From NCBI RefSeq assembly GCF_019112545.1, contig NW_025064945.1, forward strand, positions 8,552 through 72,551: a DNA stretch of 64,000 nucleotides. The letters are read 5' to 3'. The notes beneath the pieces are model-generated. The model was not told where the DNA came from, did no database searches, and saw only the letters and a list, made by a program, of their open reading frames with translations. Numbering within the stretch: position 1 is the stretch's first letter; every line of letters starts with the position of its first letter. Shown in pieces: positions 1 through 11,800 of this stretch. A program made the translations under genes and the position numbers. The stretch comes from Guyanagaster necrorhizus. Taxonomy: Eukaryota > Basidiomycota > Agaricomycetes > Agaricales > Physalacriaceae.

Positions 1-2770
1 CATTGCAATCTGTGATCGTGTTCCAGATCTGGGAATGCCGATTGAGTTTGCTACTACATATCAGCCAATGATGTCAATGCAAGGTGGTATTAATATCCAA
101 GCACCTTTCAAAATTGTCAATCCACAGAATGGCGAGGTAGCATTTATCATCTAAATGTCAAAGTCTATGCTAAAGCTGATGATATGTAGCTCACAACAAA
201 TCCCATGGATCTGGGATGTCTTCCAAATGTCTTCCTCGCCAAAGTCACCCATTATGCATCGTTATATATCCTGCTGCCGAATTTGGTTCGAAATCTCAAA
301 CAGCATGAGGGAACCCCTTCAGTTTCCATCCAGGAGTATGCTGTGCTCTATGAAATATTCATCCAATCAGCTTTACATTATCAGGATATGACAGCAGCTT
401 GTCTTCCTGCTACGTACAGTTCAAAATTGTTTCAGGCAGGAAGTGGGCAGAGTCATCAGATGAGAAAGCTAATGGAGTTGATCCCTAGTGAATATGTGGA
501 GCGATTGCTAGGAGATTTCAGTGAATGACTGGAGCGCCATTCAGATGGATGGGGGATCAGGCACCATTTTCTGCTTCAGTGGCGAGGGATCAAGGCATTG
601 ACAGTGCATGACCCAAGCAATGCAACTGAGCAAGAATACTTCCTGCGCCAGGACCATGTATTCAATGCCAACATGTTCAGTACTCCTGGTGATGATGTCT
701 TTGTTGATGTTGCACTTGAGCTGTCTGTGAAGGAGGGAGCAGTTATGTGGTGCTCTGACAGCCATGCAGTTGCACTACAGAGACTACTGCAAATGCATCA
801 GACCGAAGCCAACAAGTGGACGCGTTTCGGTTACTACAATTACAAATGGGATACATGTGCATATCTCACCTCTGTCATAGGATGTCACATCATAACACAT
901 ACCACACTGCTTGGACAATTCAATGCAACCTTTGCTCAGATGTACACAACTGATAAATGCCTTATCTATGACATGTGGGTGAGCAACAATGCCAAGTTTG
1001 TTACAGCAGTTAATCTGATGAAGAAGTCAAAGTACACATACAATGAGTTTCTTGGGAAATTGTATGGTGTCTTTGCAGATGCAGCATGGCATAACGATGT
1101 ACACACATGGATTGAGGCACAAGTCCCACTGGCTAATGTGGAAGATGTGTTCACAGATGTTTCAGTTGCGAGCTTCTTGGATCTGGTGTATTGTGTTCCA
1201 TGACAAGACTGGTGGTGAGCCCATTTCTAGAAGCTATGTAATGATGAGGATCAGAGCTAATAGTATCCACAGGCAATTTAAATCTGCCAGAGCTCTTAGA
1301 TTTGCGACATTGATCCAGTGGCAGAATGAAGAGCACAACACAGACATGCAACACCATTACTATCCAGTCATCCTGACATATCTTGTTGCATTTATGGTGA
1401 ATTCGCTTCATGCACAGCCAGAAGAGCAATCAGGACACAAGATGTTGATGCATGCCATCTGGCCACGAACGTACTGGCAGGAAGATCATCACATGATCCT
1501 TCCATGCATGTGAAAGAGAGACGGGACAGATGAGCCAGGACCATATGCAGAGGGAGGACTCTGGTGGATTCTGAGCAGTGTGATTGCATGGCCAACACGG
1601 AATGGAAGTGGTACAAGAATACCACGATGTGAGAGTGTCATCCAAGTGCCCAGTGAGGCAGGTTGGAATTTGTTGGGCATTAGAAAGACACTGAATGAGT
1701 TCTGTTCTGAAGATAGTTGCATGAAGCAGCGACAATTGGTGGAATGGAAGCCAATGGGCCAGGTCATAGGGTGCATGAGAAAAGCCAAGGGTCAACCTGA
1801 GGGGCCAATGCTGAAGACAGAAAGGCTAGCTCGACGGATAGAAATGCCAGAAAAATCATATGACTACGGGCCCAATCTGCCACCACAGGACCAGATATAT
1901 GATGAATAATATCCGGAGCATGCTGGGACATTTCTGAATCAAGTACTACAGCAATATGTGTCTGACATGCTGCAGAAGGTTGAACAGGCAAAATGTGGAT
2001 GGGAGCATTCTCCTCTGACACAGAATGAATGGCAGATGGTCAACATCTGTATCATGAAAGAAAATGATCTTGGAGGAGTGTTGACACATGCACAAATGCA
2101 TGAAGGAACAGAGAGCCAGTGGGATTCACTGTTTGACAACATCTTCTGGACTCCAAATGAACTGAATGTGAGGAAATGATGGTCTGCACAGAGTAACTGG
2201 GGAAAGATAAAATCAATAAAGATGTGGGAAGGATTTGTGCATGATATGTCTTCTTCAAGACAAGTGGAAGACATGCGAAGAGCACTGAAAAGGGCATTTG
2301 ATGAATTCCTGTGGTGTGTTTGGTCTGATAGCACATGGGTGTGTGTTTATGAGAAGTCGGGAGGGAAACTGATTAAACTGGAACGAGTTCGAAAAGAGGC
2401 TCTACCATGTTCAGCAGTCTGCCTCATCCAGAATCCATGGATAGAGAACTGGAGATTTGATATTATGAGTGGCCACATGCCAGCATTGCGGAATGTTGAG
2501 GAATGGAGGGATAGGGAGGATGAAGAGGAAATCATGGCAATAATTGAGAGGGAAGAAAGAGAGAAGCAAAAAGAGATGGACATGCAGGAAAGAGAAGATT
2601 GCATTCTCTGAGAGTGCAGAGAAGAAGAGGAATCCTCAGAGGATGAAGCAGAGCCAGACATCAGGAGGCAAATAATGGATGAGAGAGAACCAATCACTAT
2701 GGAAGGGAATAGAGGGATGCTACTGGGAGAGCCCATTGTGTCACCCAGTCAGCATCAAAGTTGACAAAGA
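1..2770 (+). pseudogene. Decayed protein-coding repeat of unrecognised family
   Basis: Several long reading segments on the plus strand follow one another and are broken by stops and frame changes, as expected of an old coding sequence. The best segments are 205-528 and 598-1203 (about 200 residues, rich in aromatic and hydrophobic residues). A last segment at 2222-2611 ends in a strongly charged Glu/Arg/Lys-rich tail from about 2499. The stretch is poor in CpG compared with the gene-bearing DNA after 3.6 kb, like the retrotransposons at the other end of the window. I see no reverse transcriptase, integrase, transposase DDE or helicase motif and do not recognise the family. It runs off the left edge, so its start is not visible. 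A multi-copy mobile or domesticated repeat is the likeliest class, but that is inference. Confidence 0.45.
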
Positions 2771-2943
2771 GAGAAGGGGAGCAAAAAAAGATGTTGGAAT
2801 ACAATGTCAATAAACAATTATTCACATATTCTGACCATTTCAAAGTATATTGACAAAAGATGTGATATCAAATTAAACAAATTGTTATGGTGCTATTTTC
2901 ACTCTGACAGATGAAAAGCAGCCTGCAAAGAAAATTGGTCATG

Positions 2944-3382
2944 TACTGTGGACTGCACATGCTCCATATGCAGATTCTAAAACACCAGAATGGACATATT
3001 TTGAGAATCAGTAATATACCGCAGACTGTACCATGGTAGCTATGCAGATTCTAAATAGCAAGAATGGTGATAATTGGATAATCAGTAATGTACCATGGAC
3101 TGGATATGAGCCCTATGCAGTTTCTAAATGGCAAGAATGGGCATATTTCGAGATTCAGTCATGTACCGTGGACTGGATATGAGCCCTACAAGATTCTAAA
3201 ACACAAGAATGAACATATTTCAAGAATTGGTCATGTACTGTGGACTGTACATGCTACCTACACCATTTCTAAAACACAAAAATATGCATATTTTGAGATT
3301 TGGTAATGTACCGCAGACTGTACATGCTACCTACATGGAATCTAAATGACAAGAATGTGCATATTTCAAGATTTGGTCATGT
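2944..3382. repeat. Minisatellite, about six copies of a ~73-bp unit
   Basis: Units begin with a TAC(C/T)(G/A)(T/C)(G/A)GACTG-like word at 2944, 3017, 3091, 3164, 3236 and 3309, so the spacing is 72-74 bp. Each unit carries a TTCTAAA(A/T) core followed by CAAGAATG and a CATATTT block. Copies differ at many positions, so the array is old. Two more divergent partial units appear to follow at 3382 and about 3443. It directly follows the decayed coding repeat and may be its 3' tail. Confidence 0.85.
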
Positions 3383-6300
3383 ACCATGAAACAAATGCGC
3401 TCCCTATGCCCATGTCATGTGCAAATGGCCATAGACTTGATGTACCATAAAACAGACATGCCCCCTACCAAAGTGCATGGACCATGCACAAGAGGGACCG
3501 CTGTGAGTTCACAGTACCAGCCTGTGCATGATCCATCCACAGAGCAAGGCATCTGTCACATTTCATGGTCCCACCACTGCTGTTCTGTGTACCGCCGTTG
3601 GTTTAAACCCTAACTTAGGGTTGCTTCTGAGGTTCTTCCGAGCAATCCATGTACTGCCTACCTATAAGGATTGAATGTTCACAAATCAACGCTCCATCCC
3701 AATCCTGATATCAATTCTATTCAATCATGATAATATCGGTCATGGTATTCTTAATGGAGTAGGAAGGATCAGGTTTCAAAAGTTCCTGCGCTGAAATGCA
3801 GCACTCCATCATTGGTTAATGATGATACTAGTCAATTGAATAATCCCTGGATACGAGCAGAGAGGTTAAAGTATTTGATATTGGTGTCCTTTCACCATAT
3901 CAACGGAACGGCGAGATGTATGCATCCATGTATGACATTGCAAACCAAAGTGTATTTTGTCCATAGGGAAAAAGGTAAACTGCGGCCTGGGGATTACAAA
4001 TACGAAAATGACTACAAATTTGATATTCACTTTGCATTTCTTGATCCACTGATGATGGCGACTATTCCTTCCAGAACATGACAGCAGCAATCCTTAGCTT
4101 TTCAGTCAAAGTATGAGGATTCCTTCGGCTCAGGTCTATTATGCAGCTAGCTCGGCCGAGTAGATTCTAAGGACAACTCTTGAATTATGAACCAGATTCA
4201 TTGTGATGAAGATGCTGCTGAGAATAACTATTGTCAGTATAAACCTACTTCCGCTGTCTCACCGTCCTGATTCCCATCCAACAGGTGGTATCCTGAAGAA
4301 CGACGACTTTGGTGCACATCTTCATAGGCCTTATGAGAATTTGGACTGTTCCCAATGGCGAAAACGTTGCCGAACTCAGTAGGGCAGATTAGATTCACTG
4401 ACAAGCATTGCCATTCATTCTCGTAGTGACGATCCTAGGGTTCATTTCAGGTATAACCCCTTATGTCCCTAATCTTTTTGCCTCTGATTTTTCTGCAGTT
4501 ACGCCGCATTTTTAAGCGTTTCCTTTTCTGTATTTGACTGATGGTTCCAATGTCAAGGGGATTTTGAGTCAAAGGATCTCTGGTAACCTATTTTTGCTGT
4601 GTTGAATTGCTGATGTCCATGCAGACTACGTTCACAGCACCAGGGTGCGCAGTTATTGAGTATTCAGGCGTTAGAGGTGAGCATCTTGCCATTTATCGTC
4701 ATCTTTTCCTCATCTCCATTTCGTTTAATAACGAGGTATGATGACGCTTCGTAGGCGTCATGGATCTCGTCCGAAGTACATCCTGTTTTTTCATTCACTT
4801 TTTTCTAATGCCTGGCTTTTATTCTAGGATATTACCGATAGTCACCACTAACAATGCCATCTCCCTGAAACAACGCCATATCGTGGACCTAGTTTTTGCT
4901 GGGATTTGATGCATTACATATGAACAATACGGCATTAGAGCGCCCATTCCTTGTGAACAACGCTGGAATGGAATTCCATTCGCATCCGATCTTTGGATAG
5001 GCACTCCCTCACTTTGCTCTCGGAAGAGTGAAAGCCCCAGCGCTCGCCCTGTTTTCCCCCGTCTCTTTCACCACTGAAGATGCCCTTTAACTCACCGATC
5101 GAACAGACCTTCTTATTGGATCATACGTAGGGAATATTATATTTCTTCTAGACCGGCTTACGCCTATGTACGGTAGGAAATATATATTTGCAAGCGAGGG
5201 GAGCGAAGTGTCGGCACCGTTCCTCCCATTCGATGGCGACGGACAAGGAAAGAGCAACCCTCACGAACATCATTCTCCACAGCTCGAAAATTCCCACCTA
5301 CCGTTATTCCTGCAAATTAGACATCATAATGATCCTCCTTTGAACGTAGCGAGGATGAAATCAGCGACGCAGCGCCTCGGCAAACGCCGGAGTCGCATGT
5401 GTTTCGCAGTTCCCTTCTTTCCGTCACGTTCTGCCCGTCGGACGCTGCCAGTATCTCTGCGACCGCCGTATCTCCAGCGATTGTTCTAGGTGCGGGAGCA
5501 GGAATGTGGGTTAGTAATCAGAAGGTGATTTGTATTCTGTTTATCTGTTTTCTTTCCGTCCGAGCGATATTAGGATCAAGCGAGCCCGTGTAACGGGGTT
5601 AAATATCCGTTCTCGAGAAATGTCTCACTATGTATAGAGCGTTTTTTTGGTCTCCAATCACTCTACGACGCACAGCCCGTTGCCTGGATGTTCCAGAAAT
5701 CATGTGCTCCACCGCCGTGTTTATTCGGGCTCGGTCAATTACAGCGAGCTCGTTTCGAAAAAATCTGTTTGATGCACTTCCAAGACAGCCACACCCATCC
5801 CTTTGCTCCGCATTTACTGTGGTAGCTCATCTGTAATACAACCCACGTCAGCACTGCTCCACTGACATGGTCTCTCGGATCATGCGCAGTATCGCGTCTA
5901 TTCGTCAAACTGTCGAATATTCAGAACCGAATGATCCCGGAGATAACCAGCCGATTATGCGTTCTGCATCATATCATTGACAGATGTGGGCGTGGGCTTT
6001 GAAGCGACGCTGAAGCCGCAAGTCCGACGCTCAGTAGAACTTCTTATGGTCGGTCCTTGAGGATATTGCTTCAAGGGACCAGGTAGCAATGTTGGTGCCT
6101 AAGATGCATCGACTTCCATGGAGACTTCCGAGGAATATATCCTCAGTTACTTTTGGCTCTTATGATACTCAATGGTATGTACTCTTTTTCAGGCATTTGC
6201 TTTACGATTGTGTCGCCCAGTCACATTATCGAGCTTTGCCCTCCAATACGAATATCACAACTGTCCTGCATCCTCGAAGCGCTGAATGTCCAACGTCAAT

Positions 6301-6500
6301 CATCGACCCTGCAAGGCCTACTAGACGCATATCACACTTCTGTTGGACTTCAAGATCGAAACCTATACTCTATACGTGAAATGAAGCGCTCTCTGGCGAC
6401 CTGCATTTTTGAAGGAAAGCTACTCTCGTCATATGCTCATTTACATCGAATTTTTCTTCCATTTATCTGTCAGATACCCACCACTTGATAGAATTTCCAA
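3383..6500. other. Intergenic; no recognisable gene
   Basis: Beyond the degenerate end of the minisatellite I see only short reading frames without recognisable motifs or a convincing exon chain. A reading segment at 6153-6488 could be a gene relic but resembles nothing I know. CpG content returns to normal from about 3.6 kb. Confidence 0.5.
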
Positions 6501-6502
6501 AG

Positions 6503-6510
6503 TATAAAGG
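6503..6510 (+). promoter_or_regulatory. Possible TATA box of the DUF2235 gene
   Basis: TATAAAGG lies 143-150 bp upstream of the proposed ATG at 6653. It is a plausible core promoter element, with no experimental support. Confidence 0.35.
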
Positions 6511-6652
6511 TACCCCTACCCGGCCCTCGGCACCGCTTTTTAATCTTTGTCCATGCCGGCCCAAACGGACCCCGAGCCGTTAAGAAAAAAATCATAAAAA
6601 GACCCTTCTTTTTGATGCACGCCTCCCGCAACCCTGTACACTCTTTTGACCT

Positions 6653-8909
6653 ATGACGGCGACAATCGTTCCGACTCTACCTCACGAACACGGACCCACA
6701 GCGTTATCTACTGCAGAAACTGTTGTAGAGGACGGCGAAAGGACTTTTATTCTTCCGGAACTGGCTGCCGACATACCGCAAACTACCGTCCCAGCAGATG
6801 CCTCGGCATCGCGGAAGCATCCAATCAAGGAAGAGACCCTGGACCCTAACACGACATCGGAAGTCATTCCGCCAGAACACAAACATCGTACTTTGGTGCT
6901 CTGCTTCGATGGGACCGGGGATCAGTTCGACGCGGACAACTCGAACATCATACAGCTCATCTCGTTGCTGAAGAAAGATGACCGGTCGAAGCAGATGGTT
7001 TATTATCAGGTACGACTTGATGAATGGGCTTGTTACAGGCCTGATTGATGCTTTTTTCAGTCTGGAATAGGTACTTATACATCGCCCCAAATTGCGACCC
7101 CTTTCATGTCGAAGATATACAAGGTACGATCTGCCACTTTGGAATTCTAGCGCTGATGTGTTGTGGGTTAGACTGTTGATGTAATGATTGCCTGGAATCT
7201 TGACGCTCATGTCATGGGTACCCTGAGTGTGTCTTATCTTGTGGCCCCTACGCTGACATATTATTGCTTTCAGCGGGGTACGAGTTTTTGATGCAAAACT
7301 GTACGTCGCATTCATTTCTATCGGCAAATCATCACTCGAATAAATCGTCTAGACCACTCCGGTGATCGCATATGCATATTTGGCTTCTCTCGGGGCGCGT
7401 ACACAGCTAGGAGGTAGGTAGACCATTGATTTCTTTCGTATTGGGATATTTGTCTGATGTTACGTTAACCCGCTAGTCTCGCCGGAATGATCCACAAAGT
7501 AGGCCTACTCCCAGCAGACAACTGGCAGCAAGTACCCTTCGCGTACAAGATGTATACTCGGACAGACGAGGTTGGATGGGATCAGTCAACGGCATTCAAG
7601 CAGGCCTTCTCTAATGATGTCCAGATCGAATTCCTAGGCGTGTGGTACGTCCCGGCCAATCCATTCCTCCGTGAGACGTTTACTAACACCAATACGAGGG
7701 ATACGGTGGATTCAGTGGGGCTCATACCAAAACGACTACCGTTTACGACTTCGAACACTATTCTTCGAACTTTTCGTCATGCCGTCTCGTTGGATGAGCA
7801 TCGGGCAAAGTTTAAAGCCAATCTTTGGAACAGACCTAGTGCGAGGGAAATGTTGTTGGGCACGTCAAGATGGATGACGCAGAATTCCGGTCAGAATACG
7901 AGCCAGTCGAGTTCTTTGAAGACACGCAGAGGGTCGAGTGAAGAGCGGAAGGAGTCAGAGATTGAATGGACTCCGCAAGTCGACGAGTTTATGAACAAAA
8001 TGGAGAAGCTCCATTCTTCGTCTTGTGGAAAACCGACTGATATTGAGGAAGTGTGGTTCGCAGTGAGTTTTTCTTCATTTTGTGCCTTGCATCCTTATTG
8101 ATTGATTTCTGTGATGCCAAGGGATGTCATTGTGGTATGTGCTTCCGTGATCTACAAAGATAAATCGAAGTAATGAATATGACAGACGTCGGAGGCGGTT
8201 CCGTGAAGAATTCAACGCGCTATTCTCTCGCACGGATATCGTTACGATGGATGATTCGAGAATGCTTCAAAACGAATACGGGGATCATGTTCGATTCCCA
8301 GCGTCTCAGACAGCTAGGCCTCGACCCTACGACGCTCTATCCCTTCGTAACGCCAAGGCCGCCAGCCCTTCCCGTCGAATCTGCCATGATCCGAACAGGG
8401 TCCCCAAAACCGCCGCTAAGGCAAAGGCTCGTATCTGCCTTTCGTCATCGAAAGTCTCTTAGCGGTAGGCCTGGTTCCGAGGGCGAAGCACATGCGGCCG
8501 CGCTACTCGCGGAGTACCGGCCTATCGGAACAGAGGAAGAGGAAGAACTCCAGGACGCGCTGTCCCCCATCTACGACCAGCTCAAGCGTTCGAAGTCTTG
8601 GTGGATCCTCGAGGTGATCCCGATGGAGTTCCGGCACCAAAAGGGAGACGACAAGTGGGCATCCTGGTTTGGGTATGAATTCTCCTCCGTTCGTGAGGCG
8701 TGGAACTAAATGGGATTTTCAGGCCGAACCTTGCCCGTCCTCGGATCATCCCGAAGCAGTCGAATGGGGTCAAGGTGCATCGTAGTGTTAGGATGCGGAT
8801 GGAGGCTTTCCATGAGCATAATCCGCAGAAAAGGTACAAACCGAAGGCGCATCTGAGGGTTACACCGATTTGGGTGGACGATCATGTACCGGAGGCAGAT
8901 GAGCACTAG
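6653..8909 (+). CDS. DUF2235 (T6SS Tle1-like) alpha/beta-hydrolase, ten exons
   Basis: Proposed exons are 6653-7009, 7061-7123, 7172-7217, 7274-7300, 7353-7413, 7477-7644, 7699-8062, 8122-8134, 8186-8672 and 8723-8909, giving 590 residues. All introns are GT-AG and short, and the frame is kept throughout. The family signature is clear: LCFDGTGDQFD near residue 83, the nucleophile elbow GFSRGAY (Ser177), and GCHCDVGGG near residues 363-371, which supplies the likely catalytic Asp. Proteins of this family are Ser-Asp-His hydrolases related to bacterial type VI phospholipase effectors; the fungal substrate is unknown. The 13-nt eighth exon encodes part of the GCHCD motif. No signal peptide or membrane segment is apparent, so it is probably cytosolic. 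The first 75 residues are low in motif content, and the start is chosen as the first ATG of the long first exon. Confidence 0.9.
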
Positions 8910-11800
8910 AATTGAAGACGCTATGTTTTGTTTTGTTTTTTGCTTTGTATGTTTTTTTTTATCAAGGTTTTAAAAGCGCTACGATCACATTGTTTGAATT
9001 GGTGATGACGCCCCTCAACAGGAAAAGATGGGATAAGCCTTGGCTATATCAGCCTCGTTACCGAGACTGACACGCTGATGACATACATAGATGTCATTGA
9101 GACAATTCACTTCAAACCTCTGGAAGGAGGATACGAACAGAGCCCGCGATACAGGCCTGTTTAAATGTCTCTCGTGTACCTCGACGACGTCTTCGAAAAT
9201 GCGCCAAGCTCGTCGATCAGTTCGGTGACGCCACTGCCTCGCGTCGGAGATGGTGCCGCCTGTTCCAAACAAGGGCCAAGTCTGTACCCACGATGGGACG
9301 GCTGATGACTTGTGAAAAGCGGTTATCTGTATGTTCTAGACCCCTCCCCCTCCAAGAGCTGTGGTTTTAGCTATACGTGATAGGGGAATGGGGCCCCAAG
9401 ACTCTGAGAGATGTCGGGAACATGTAGTAGTATTCGAACAGCCATATGGTCGTTTACTTGCAATAATAGATGAAAGCAGCCACTCCGGATCTGTATGTAA
9501 TGGTTATTTCTTGCAAAATGAATTGGAGCGGAGCCGGGGGGCGTCAATGAACGTAAAGTATGAAATGTTGATGATGATCTTGAGAATCCTTCTAGCCGTG
9601 TGCTTCACAACAACCGCAGCAGGGCCGTAGTCGATAAATAGGCGTGTGTTTAGCGAGCTACATTGGGTATATCGGGCTCTGTAGTTTGAAGAGTGTACTG
9701 AGGAGCTTGGAGTGGGTCTGCCAATAGGATCCGCTCGTGCCAGTGGGAACGAGCAGTTATCTCTGCTGTAAAGTCGGGATATGCCTGCTGAGCGGCAATC
9801 TCACGTTGTTATCATGCACCATAGTGACGTATTATTTGCCCCCACCCCCAGTTGACAGTGGATTGGGCAGAACCGCGGTGAAATAACGAGATGTGCAGTC
9901 GACGTCTTTGTTTAGGAATGAGGTTTTGTCTGGGTGTGAAGATATATGGAAATAAATAAGGAAGGGCAATTAGAATAACAACATACCTATGTGAGAGCAG
10001 ATATCTGTCGAATGTCCAGCAGAATAACACTCGCCGCGAATGCATAGTGGACATTGAGACCGAATAAAAAGGCAGTATGGTGTAGATGGTGACGTTGGCC
10101 GTGGGATATGCCTACCTCCTGAATCAGTTGATGGTGGTGGTGAAACATTCCCTAGAGTTAAAAATAGCGCGCGTCGAACGGGAATTGGGGCGACAGTGAG
10201 AATTCCAGCAACCCCATCAATGATAGAGTTGATATAAAAACATTGGGAGTGTGGCGAATCTACGAGAAAGAATACGTCTAGTCCATGGGATATACGAGGG
10301 ATTCCGTGTACAGGGCTGAGAGAAATTTATTGATATCTAAACTACATGAAAGTCAGAAGGTGGGGCTCGTCCGGGTGGTAAGAGGTTGATACGTTAGTAG
10401 TACATAACAGGATTTGGATGTAAGGACCAAACAAATTTCTTGCTAAACTGATTGACCTAAAATTGAAGGAACTTTTTCCAATGCAGTCATAGAGAAAACA
10501 GCATCGATTGATACGGACAAGTTGCCGGCGGGACCGTGATCACACATTCCCACGTCAAGTTTTTTGTTCGGACGTCGATCTCGACGCAATTACAAGCACC
10601 ACTCACAAGGTATCATTTTTAAAGTCTATCGTCAAAGAAAGCAATCTAGCTCTGGGTACAGACTAAAGCCCTATTTCTTGGAGGTCTTCACTCAGGAGAT
10701 TGCTATTTCTGCGAACATTTTTTTCAGGCTGTTCATTGAACTCTACTTGTGGATTTAGGTAAATGGAGATAGCCATTATTCCCGCTAGTCTGAGGAGCTG
10801 TTAGTATTGCCGTATTCTTACCTCACGGCCAAATTTTCCCGTGTGCTTAATTCCTTTCGGAGAAGGAACCATGTGGCTCTTTGGGGGTCCGATATTGTAA
10901 GGGGTCTCATAATGGATTGTAGAAAAACTGCTTCCTTTCAAAAGTAGGATGGTCCTACAACTAGTTTTCCTGGATATCCGAAGCCCTACCTGTCAGGATT
11001 CATTGTGATGCATGATCTCCCTTGGCGACCGGTCCCGAATTTTTAACGATGAAAACAGCCACGATGCTATAGGAAGGAAAAGGCACCCAAATAGAAGGAT
11101 CGCTGACCTGCATCAATTGAAATTATGGATGTATTGTAACGAACAGCAGAAATAGCTTACCTCCACGGCTAACGGCGGTTTACAATCAAGTCTGCCCGTC
11201 TCTTTTGAAATATTTGCAATGGTGAAATGTGTCAAATTCCCTTTGATACGAATTCAAGGTTAACACTGGACTACTTACAGGCGAAGATACCGTAATGCGA
11301 GTCCGAATGCGAGTCCAGATCGGCCACCCTCGATGAAGACGAGTACGTTCAAGCTTTTTGAAATTACAGAACAGTTGTGTCACTACCAATTGTATTTAGA
11401 AATTGATTATCGACGTAATTGGTGCTTGCATCCGCCAGCCGAATGCCCTTCTCTTGGTTACGCGTTTTTAAGCGAGCTCGTGTTTTCACTTTATAATCAT
11501 AGTGCAAGGGTGCCTGGTCATCAGCGTTCTCGTTCGTGCCAATGACTGCATCTTACCTTTGGATATCGATGCGTCTATTTCCATCGGTCATTAGATACCG
11601 TACCGAATTGATTTCTTTGCCGTCTCCCGGACAACGTAACTGGCTCGATCTACAGATGTAGATCGTGATGGGTTTAAAATAGACGTCATCGGTCAAACCT
11701 CATGGATGATTCAACAGACCGGAACATCCATGAATGGCGGAGTAACACCCCCTTAATCTTTGCCTTCGCTTCCATTTATATTGCATCTTCTTTATCAGCC
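8910..11800. other. Intergenic; no recognisable gene
   Basis: A T-rich stretch (about 8926-8970) after the DUF2235 stop may hold its 3' end. The remainder has only short frames on both strands (for example 9015-9272 minus and 9361-9630 plus) without motifs. A TTTAAAATA sequence followed by a GACGTCAT near 11674-11690 could be the promoter region of the next gene. Confidence 0.5.

Noticed and set aside
2944..3382. A CRISPR-like array
   Set aside because: The units are contiguous tandem copies of about 73 bp without unique spacers, and the DNA is eukaryotic.
6704..7327. A 207-codon minus-strand frame
   Set aside because: It lies antisense to the first exons of the DUF2235 gene and its residues show no motif. 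It is a shadow of the real gene.
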